The notes under the pieces are model-generated. The model did no database searches. It saw nothing but the letters and a program-made list of their open reading frames with translations, and was not told where the DNA came from. Below are positions 58,618 through 64,000 of a DNA stretch of 64,000 nt, in pieces (the first letter of the stretch is position 1; each line of letters opens with the position of its first letter). The DNA comes from Selenomonadaceae bacterium (GTDB taxonomy: Bacteria; Bacillota; Negativicutes; Selenomonadales; Selenomonadaceae). The translations under genes and the position numbers were made by a program. The stretch covers positions 1 through 64,000 of the forward strand of contig JAUNIB010000004.1 in NCBI GenBank assembly GCA_030523645.1, given 5' to 3'.

Positions 58618-60552
58618 ATGACTACCGAAAAAGACACAGCCGCTGCTCCCGGTACGCCTATTGACTGGAAAAATGTCCTGCCTCAGACGGACCTCGACAA
58701 TCTGGAATACAAATATATGGGACACATCGAGGCGGTCCGCACTCTGGACGCGGAAGAAGCGCTGATGTTTCAGGACTCCTGTCAGGACTTCCTCAGCATG
58801 GTTGTCCAGCAGCAGTTCCGATTGAAATCCCAGTACAGTACTCCGCCGCAGGACGGCACTGCTCCTGTCCTGTCAGCCTACGGCAAAAAAGGCGGCTCTG
58901 CTCTAATCTCTCCCATTGGTCTGGAGCGGAGACTACGCCGCCTGATGCTGAAGAACAAAGCCCTGCGTACCAGCTACTACCGGTCTGATAGCGGAGAGGT
59001 CTACGCCGTAGAGTCGGCGGTCAATATCCCCCTGCACACCATCACCTTCAACAGACTTACCGATCTGGAGCCGGAGGATGTGGGGCCGCACCTCCAGCGG
59101 GTCATGCAGGCCGACCGTCACTGCCCCTGCCGGCTGGACTCGCCTTTCCTGCCCCGTATACAGATATACTCCCTGTCTTCCTCGGAGTATGCAGTCATCA
59201 TCTCTCAGCCCCTCATCATCGCCCACCGCTGGGACCCGCAGAGCTTCCTGGCCTCCCTGCTTCATCCGGCCGACACCGCCATGCTGATGGATGCGGCGGC
59301 GGTACCGCAGCCCTCGGAATACCTGACGAAGCAGCATGAGTCTGCGGCCAATATGTCATTCTGGGAGGAATACCTGAGCGGACTGACCACCATGCCGGAG
59401 CTGCCCGGCTATCTCAGCCCCCTGCAGAAGCCTCAGCGGCTTCGGGTAGAGCTGCGGACTATTGACAATGATGCCTTCTCGGCGCTGAAGCTGGTCTGCT
59501 CCTCCGGAGACCGCAGGGAATGGATTGCCCTGCTGTCAAGCCTTTGGGGACTGACTCTCCAAAGCTTCAGCAAAAGTACCGATGTATGCTTCCCTGTCCA
59601 GCTCCCTGAGGAGGACAACCAGCGCCATATCAGCAGACTTCTCTTTGCCAACAGACCTATGCCCTGCCGCGTTATCGCCGGACAGTATGAGCGGGTCCAG
59701 GATCTGGTCCGTCAGCAGTATCAGAGCCTGCTGACTGCCATAGAGTGCGGCGCCCCCTCCCCGGATGAATTTAATCGCCTGACGAAGCAGAGCGGCACCT
59801 ACAAGCATATCCTGTCCTTCAGCGACTTCCAGAGCGTGGAGGTGCTGAATCCTCCCACCGACTGCGGCATTACCTCTACCATCTGGCACCTCTGCACCAA
59901 TACCGACAGCCTGCGGATAAACTTCCATCTCGACAGGGAAGTCCTGTCTCTGGAAGTCACCTACTACGAGGAAGCACTGAGCAAGGACAGCGTCAGCGCC
60001 ATACTTGACCGCTATATCCACACGCTGGAGCTGGCTCCGAAATACTGGCAGGCCATGTGCAGCGAGCTGGTAGAGGCGGCGCTCCCCATGCACCACAAAG
60101 AGCTGAATGAAAGACAGCACGAAATGCTGGCGAACATCCTCAGCAAGTCATCGCTGCTGGCCAAAGTGCCGAAGGAGCAGGTGAAGACCATGCTCACGGA
60201 AGCCTCCATCTACGACCTGCCCTGCTATGAGGTGGTGCAGACTACCGGCAGCCGGCAGAGCGACATACTGCTGCTCATCTCCGGCAATGTACTGCGGCAG
60301 CGGGTAAACAGCGAAGGCTGGATGGTTCCCCTGAACATCATCGGTCCCGGCGAGCTGGTCAATGAATTTGCCCTGCTGGACGAAACCAGCAAAATCTACG
60401 GCGAGGTGGTCAGCGACAAGGCTATTATCGTCGCCATCCCCATACCCTTCTTCCGGAAGCTGCTCCAGCAGATGAACGACTTCTCTCTGGACTTCGCCCA
60501 GTACCTTCTCAGACAGCTCGATACCTACCAGCACCTGTGGCTGACGGTGTGA
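58618..60552 (+). CDS. Condensation-domain-like protein fused to a cNMP-binding domain
   Basis: A 644-residue soluble protein of unusual make-up. Residues ~45-480 resemble the condensation-domain (CoA-dependent acyltransferase-like) fold: RRLMLKNKALRTSYYRSDSG matches the LxxxHxxLRTxf region. IIAHRWDPQS is where the HHxxxDG motif should be, reduced to one His and one Asp. NFHLDREVLSLEVTYYEEAL matches the end of the domain. Residues ~510-640 are a cyclic-nucleotide-binding domain (LLAKVPKEQVKTMLTEASIY, ILLLISGNVLRQR, GPGELVNEFALLDE). No helix-turn-helix follows. The start is ATG 58618 with aaaaggaggat. Whether the first domain is catalytic is doubtful; a ligand-regulated adaptor is an alternative. 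Confidence 0.72.
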   Translation: MTTEKDTAAAPGTPIDWKNVLPQTDLDNLEYKYMGHIEAVRTLDAEEALMFQDSCQDFLSMVVQQQFRLKSQYSTPPQDGTAPVLSAYGKKGGSALISPIGLERRLRRLMLKNKALRTSYYRSDSGEVYAVESAVNIPLHTITFNRLTDLEPEDVGPHLQRVMQADRHCPCRLDSPFLPRIQIYSLSSSEYAVIISQPLIIAHRWDPQSFLASLLHPADTAMLMDAAAVPQPSEYLTKQHESAANMSFWEEYLSGLTTMPELPGYLSPLQKPQRLRVELRTIDNDAFSALKLVCSSGDRREWIALLSSLWGLTLQSFSKSTDVCFPVQLPEEDNQRHISRLLFANRPMPCRVIAGQYERVQDLVRQQYQSLLTAIECGAPSPDEFNRLTKQSGTYKHILSFSDFQSVEVLNPPTDCGITSTIWHLCTNTDSLRINFHLDREVLSLEVTYYEEALSKDSVSAILDRYIHTLELAPKYWQAMCSELVEAALPMHHKELNERQHEMLANILSKSSLLAKVPKEQVKTMLTEASIYDLPCYEVVQTTGSRQSDILLLISGNVLRQRVNSEGWMVPLNIIGPGELVNEFALLDETSKIYGEVVSDKAIIVAIPIPFFRKLLQQMNDFSLDFAQYLLRQLDTYQHLWLTV

Positions 60553-60660
60553 CGCATCATCCTGTGTCATTGGGTGTGTCATTGGGGACGGTTCTTAGTG
60601 ACACATAATCCGTCAAATGAACTCGAAAAATTTGCGCATTGCTGCAAAAAAATCGAATAG

Positions 60661-60710
60661 AAAACTCCCGTCTGCGGTCTGTATTCATTTCAGCCCCAGG
60701 CGGGAGTTTT
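60661..60710 (+). terminator. Terminator before ppk1
   Basis: AAAACTCCCG...CGGGAGTTTT, ending the condensation/cNMP gene. Confidence 0.85.
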
Positions 60711-60831
60711 GCTTATCCGATAATTTTATTCAGTTTGTTATTGCAATTTGCACATAAATATTGGCATTATATATAACTAGACAGAGGTATTGATAAAGGA
60801 ATTTTCTACATACAGCGGAAGGAAAGCCAGC

Positions 60832-62961
60832 ATGGAGGATTTAGAGAGGATACAGGCTGAAGAGGACAGTATTCTGTCCACGGCCGATAACTGCTGCAAA
60901 CTGCATAGTACTTATACAAACCGGGAGCTGTCCTGGCTGTCCTTTAATGAACGGGTGCTGGAGGAAGCGGCCAGAGAAGGTATCCCTTTGGCCAATCGAT
61001 TGAATTATCTGGCGATTTATCAGAGCAATCTGGATGAATTTTTCCGCGTGCGGGTGGGGGCGCTGACATATCAGTCGCTGCTGCCGGAGCAGACCTGTGA
61101 AAACAAGACGGGGCTGAATGCCAGAGAGCAGCTGGCAGCGATTATGGCCAAGGCAAGGGAACTGAATCTCCGCAAAGAGGAAATATACCGCTCCCTGCGC
61201 CTGAGGCTGGCAGAGCGGGGAATCAGACTGCTGGATATGAAGGCCTTGACCGCAGAGCAGAGCAAATATCTGGTCAAGAGCTTTAAGCTGTCCGTGGCCC
61301 GGCTGCTGTCGCCGGTGGTAGTAGGCAAGCGAAAGCGGCTGCCTTTCTTTCGTAATTATGGTACTTATGCGGTTGCACGGCTGCGGGGAAAAAAGGGCAA
61401 GGCTGACAAGACGAAGCTGGGAATCGTTTACTGCGGGGCAAGTGCGCTGCCGAGGCTGATTTCCGTGCCATGGGAAGAGAAAAGCTATGTGCTGACAGAC
61501 GAGCTGGTGCTGTATTGCCTGCCGCGGATGTTCAAAAAATTCACGGTGGAGGACAAAGCACTGGTACGGGTGACGCGGAACGCGGACATTCGGGCGCAGG
61601 AGCTTCTGGTGGCGAATGAAGATTACCGGGCGTTTATGACGGAGTTGATGAAAAAACGCAACAGGCTGATGCCGGTGCGACTGGAGGCGACACAGGGGGC
61701 GGGGGAAGATTTTATCCGCAGTCTGTGTGCTGATTTGCGGGTGGCAGAGGATAATGTATTTTTCCATAGTGCGCCCTTGAATTTTGCCTTCTTCTATCAG
61801 CTGCAGGACCATCTGCCGGAGGAGCCGACGCGCTATTACCGGCACCGCTTTCCTCAGAGGTACACACAGTTCCGGGCGGGGGAGAGCATACTGTCTCAGG
61901 TACGGCAGCGGGACAGGCTGCTGAGCTACCCTTATGACAGTATGGAGCCATTTTTGGATCTGCTGCATGAAGCGGCGGAAGCGAAGGCAGTGGAGGCTAT
62001 CCGCATGACCCTGTACCGGCTGGCGCCCAACAGCCGCATTGTAGAGCTGCTGATTATGGCAGCTGAGAACGGCAAGCGGGTAGAGGTACTGCTGGAGTTG
62101 AAGGCTCGCTTCGATGAGGAAAATAACATCAGGTGGTCGCGGCGGCTGGAGCAGGCAGGCTGCAAGGTGGTATACGGTCTGAGCCAGCTGAAGGTTCATG
62201 CCAAGCTGTGCCTCATCAGCGGCAAAGAAGAGGACGGGCCCTTTTACATTTCCTATGTGGGCACGGGGAATTTTAACGAAAAGACGGCGCAGCTCTATAC
62301 GGATTACGGTCTGCTGACGGCGCGCTCTGCCGTGGGTCAGGCTGTGGAGAGAGTCTTCTGCGCCCTGATGGCCGGGGAGAGCGTCAGTGAAGCACCGCCG
62401 CTTCTGGCGGCACCCCATGGACTGCAGCGGCGGATGCTGGAGCTGATGGAGCAGGAGATAAGCAAGGCGGAGGCAGGCAGACCTGCCTATATCGGGATAA
62501 AAATCAATGCTCTGACGGATAAGAAAATCATCGACCAGCTGATAATGGCTTCCAAGGCCGGTGTACAGGTAGAACTGCTGGTGCGCGGCATCTGCTGTCT
62601 GAAGCCTGGGATACCCGGCGAGACGGAGAATATTCGTGTCGTCAGCGTGGTCGGCAGATTTTTGGAGCATTCCCGGGTGTATATTTTTGGCCAAGGTGAA
62701 ACGGAGAGTATCTTCATTTCTTCGGCTGATTTCATGACGCGCAATGCGGCCAACCGGGTGGAGGTGGCTCTGCTGGTGCTGGATGCAGGAATCAAGGAGC
62801 AGCTGCGCGGGATGTTCCGGACGATGATGCGGGATAACTATCAGGCGTGGGAACAGCAGGCTGACGGCTCTTATCAGCGGGTGAGCAATACAGCCGAAGA
62901 ACTGAATTCTCAGGAGTATTTCTTTGCCAAAGCCTATGAAATTGCGGCCGGAAGGAAATGA
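60832..62961 (+). CDS. ppk1: Polyphosphate kinase 1
   Basis: A 709-residue PPK1, making polyphosphate from ATP. N-terminal domain begins YTNRELSWLSFNERVLEEA. The middle has LDEFFRVRVGAL. The first catalytic His is in YGLSQLKVHAKLCLI (~460) with the upstream AIRMTLYRLAPNSRIVELL; the second His is in VVGRFLEHSRVYIFG (~617). I use ATG 60832 (ggaaggaaagccagc ahead); the frame can be read from a TTG 14 codons earlier. Full family length, single gene with terminators on both sides. Confidence 0.95.
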   Translation: MEDLERIQAEEDSILSTADNCCKLHSTYTNRELSWLSFNERVLEEAAREGIPLANRLNYLAIYQSNLDEFFRVRVGALTYQSLLPEQTCENKTGLNAREQLAAIMAKARELNLRKEEIYRSLRLRLAERGIRLLDMKALTAEQSKYLVKSFKLSVARLLSPVVVGKRKRLPFFRNYGTYAVARLRGKKGKADKTKLGIVYCGASALPRLISVPWEEKSYVLTDELVLYCLPRMFKKFTVEDKALVRVTRNADIRAQELLVANEDYRAFMTELMKKRNRLMPVRLEATQGAGEDFIRSLCADLRVAEDNVFFHSAPLNFAFFYQLQDHLPEEPTRYYRHRFPQRYTQFRAGESILSQVRQRDRLLSYPYDSMEPFLDLLHEAAEAKAVEAIRMTLYRLAPNSRIVELLIMAAENGKRVEVLLELKARFDEENNIRWSRRLEQAGCKVVYGLSQLKVHAKLCLISGKEEDGPFYISYVGTGNFNEKTAQLYTDYGLLTARSAVGQAVERVFCALMAGESVSEAPPLLAAPHGLQRRMLELMEQEISKAEAGRPAYIGIKINALTDKKIIDQLIMASKAGVQVELLVRGICCLKPGIPGETENIRVVSVVGRFLEHSRVYIFGQGETESIFISSADFMTRNAANRVEVALLVLDAGIKEQLRGMFRTMMRDNYQAWEQQADGSYQRVSNTAEELNSQEYFFAKAYEIAAGRK

Positions 62962-62976
62962 CATACCGATAAGAAG

Positions 62977-63017
62977 AACTCCCATCAACGACCTCGTGTG
63001 GGTCGAAGATGGGAGTT
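62977..63017. terminator. Bidirectional terminator
   Basis: AACTCCCATC/GATGGGAGTT with an inner cgacc...ggtcg stem. It lies between convergent ppk1 and the dipeptidase gene. Confidence 0.88.
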
Positions 63018-63020
63018 TGT

Positions 63021-63740
63021 TTAATTTCTGTATTTATCAACCGGGTAGTCGAAGTATGTATCGGGATATGGCTCATCGGCCAGCGTGAAATGCCACCATT
63101 CGGTGTCCAGCGGCTCGAAGCCGCCTTTGACCATGGCTTCTCTGAGTATCATTCTGTTGGCTATCTGCTGCTCGGTCAGCTGTCCTGTGTAGTCCGGGTG
63201 GGACAGCTCGCCTAGGAAGTCGAAGGGGCCGCCCATGTCCACTTCCCGGCCGGTGGCCATATCGAACAGGGTCAGGTCTACCGTGGAGCCGCGGGAGTGG
63301 CCGGAGCGGTGGGCGATATAGCCCAGTTCATAGCATTCTGATTTGTTGACTTCCGGATAGAAGTATGGCTTCATGGTCAGGCTGTCCAGGTCACTGCCCC
63401 AGCGGGCGAAATGCTCTACAGCCCGCTGGGGTCTGTAGGCATCAAAAATCTTTAGCCGGTAGCCTTTTTTCTTGACATCGTCGCTGACTTTCTTCAGGGC
63501 CTGGGCAGCTTCTGCCGTGATCATGGCTACGGGGGCATTGTATCCGTCGATTCGCTGACCGACGAAGTTGTAGGTGGAGTAATACCTTATTTCAAGGATG
63601 ACATCGGGCACCGCTTCTGACAGGTCAACGAATTCCTTCGGCATCGGCTCGCCGGCGGCTTCGGCCTCACCGGCTCCGTTGATGCAGAAAGCCGTCAGCA
63701 AAAGACCGGCGGCAAGCATTCTCCGCATTAATTTTCTCAT
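63021..63740 (-). CDS. D-alanyl-D-alanine dipeptidase (VanX/DdpX type), exported
   Basis: A 239-residue M15D peptidase cleaving D-Ala-D-Ala. A signal peptide (MRKLMRRMLAAGLLLTAFCI, cleavage after AEA ~28) is followed by a mature domain with DVILEIRYYSTYNFVG, IFDAYRPQRAVEHF, zinc site SGHSRGSTVDLTL (His and Asp, ~145-157) and EWWHF (Glu and His, ~214-218). Secretion suggests recycling or remodelling of cell-wall peptides rather than intracellular vancomycin resistance; no vanHA genes are present. It starts 22 bases after an L,D-transpeptidase-like gene, so the two cell-wall genes are probably one operon. Confidence 0.93.
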   Translation of the reverse strand: MRKLMRRMLAAGLLLTAFCINGAGEAEAAGEPMPKEFVDLSEAVPDVILEIRYYSTYNFVGQRIDGYNAPVAMITAEAAQALKKVSDDVKKKGYRLKIFDAYRPQRAVEHFARWGSDLDSLTMKPYFYPEVNKSECYELGYIAHRSGHSRGSTVDLTLFDMATGREVDMGGPFDFLGELSHPDYTGQLTEQQIANRMILREAMVKGGFEPLDTEWWHFTLADEPYPDTYFDYPVDKYRN

Positions 63741-63761
63741 TTTGTGCCTCGTTTATTTCCG

Positions 63762-64000
63762 TCAATAGATGGCGATTTTCCCTCCGGGAGTCACAGTTCT
63801 CAGCAGACGGATGATATTTTCCTCCGGCATAGCCACGCAGCCGGCGGTGTATTCCTCATCGGTACTGCAGTGAATGAGTATGGCCGAGCCCTTGCCATAG
63901 ATGTTTTCACGATTGAAGTCTATTATCAGGCCGTACCGGTAGGCGACATCATACTCTATCATGTGTTCGCCGCTGCAGTGGTGAGGTTTGTCCTTGATAT
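63762..64000 (-). CDS. L,D-transpeptidase (YkuD family), 3' end only
   Basis: The gene runs off the right edge of the window; the frame is open through position 64000 (KDKPHHCSGEHMIEYDVAYR before the internal Met). The catalytic motif is visible as ILIHCSTDEEYTAGCVAMP, with His and Cys in the HxxxxxxxxSxGC-type arrangement. Such enzymes crosslink peptidoglycan or attach proteins to it. A YafK/ErfK-like type with the MIEYDVAYRYGLIIDFN segment seems likely. Upstream part and start are not visible. Confidence 0.85.
   Translation of the reverse strand, partial: IKDKPHHCSGEHMIEYDVAYRYGLIIDFNRENIYGKGSAILIHCSTDEEYTAGCVAMPEENIIRLLRTVTPGGKIAIY

Noticed and set aside
60841-62988. Antisense frame of 715 codons over ppk1, and similar mirrors over dnaA, gyrB and the kinases
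   Set aside because: Shadow frames caused by codon bias; the sense strand encodes well-known proteins.
63021-63740. Vancomycin-resistance cluster (vanX)
   Set aside because: The dipeptidase is exported and stands next to an L,D-transpeptidase, with no vanH, vanA or vanRS genes; a cell-wall recycling role is more likely.

Overview
The window looks like the replication-origin region of a diderm Firmicute, most likely a gut or rumen member of the Negativicutes (inference). Firmicute-type genes (dnaA-dnaN-recF-dciA-gyrB order, YvrJ/DUF2922/DUF1659 small proteins, AbiE, DUF4143 ATPases) stand beside outer-membrane machinery (TonB, ExbB, ExbD, a TonB-dependent receptor). Coding DNA is roughly 50-55% GC by eye. 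No rRNA, tRNA, CRISPR array or intact insertion sequence was seen.

Layout. 0.4-5.1 kb: a very large membrane HD-GYP sensor translationally coupled to a BMP-family binding protein. 5.3-15.1 kb: a DUF4143 ATPase, stand-alone trpD, a TM2 protein, a MATE exporter, trmO with an ABC-F ATPase, and a hybrid histidine kinase. 15.2-17.5 kb: an AbiE toxin-antitoxin pair between 57-bp direct repeats, then a frameshifted sigma factor. 17.8-23.5 kb: CoA-disulfide reductase/rhodanese, a second DUF4143 ATPase with a palindromic operator over its promoter, and an AT-rich three-gene operon of unknown function that includes a 46-residue peptide. 23.8-30.2 kb: pncC, a YgjP-like peptidase, a DUF559 endonuclease, a second hybrid kinase and a DUF362 ferredoxin. 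30.7-40.9 kb: pfkA, def, gyrB, dciA, a second DUF559 gene, recF, dnaN and dnaA, all on the minus strand, with DnaA boxes on both sides of dnaA and two parS-like palindromes nearby. 41.2-47.7 kb: YvrJ and a cell-wall amidase, a probably foreign esterase/amidase operon whose amidase carries an in-frame amber codon, a pyridoxamine kinase, and DUF2922/DUF1659. 47.9-56.1 kb: a complete TonB-dependent uptake system (permease, ATPase, TIM-barrel enzyme, receptor, binding protein, TonB, ExbD, ExbB). 56.3-64 kb: a third hybrid kinase, an unusual condensation-domain/cNMP-binding fusion protein, ppk1, a D-Ala-D-Ala dipeptidase and the edge of an L,D-transpeptidase gene.

Nearly every intergenic gap holds dispersed palindromic repeats, sorted here into families A (cctcatcc/cctcaccca ends), B (acccctc ends) and C (cctgtagggg ends), plus a larger ~165-bp family D. 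Two signals stand out. Family D has four full copies, all within 9 kb of the origin. Paired arms change together between copies, two loop segments are invariant and one hairpin carries GNRA-type loops, so it looks like an undescribed structured RNA or structured mobile element. Second, both DUF559 (Vsr-like) endonuclease genes sit exactly between family A repeats, and the repeat end appears to supply their ribosome binding site. This suggests a repeat-associated endonuclease unit. Three apparent reading-frame lesions (sigma factor, amidase, kinase signal peptide) need raw-read confirmation.
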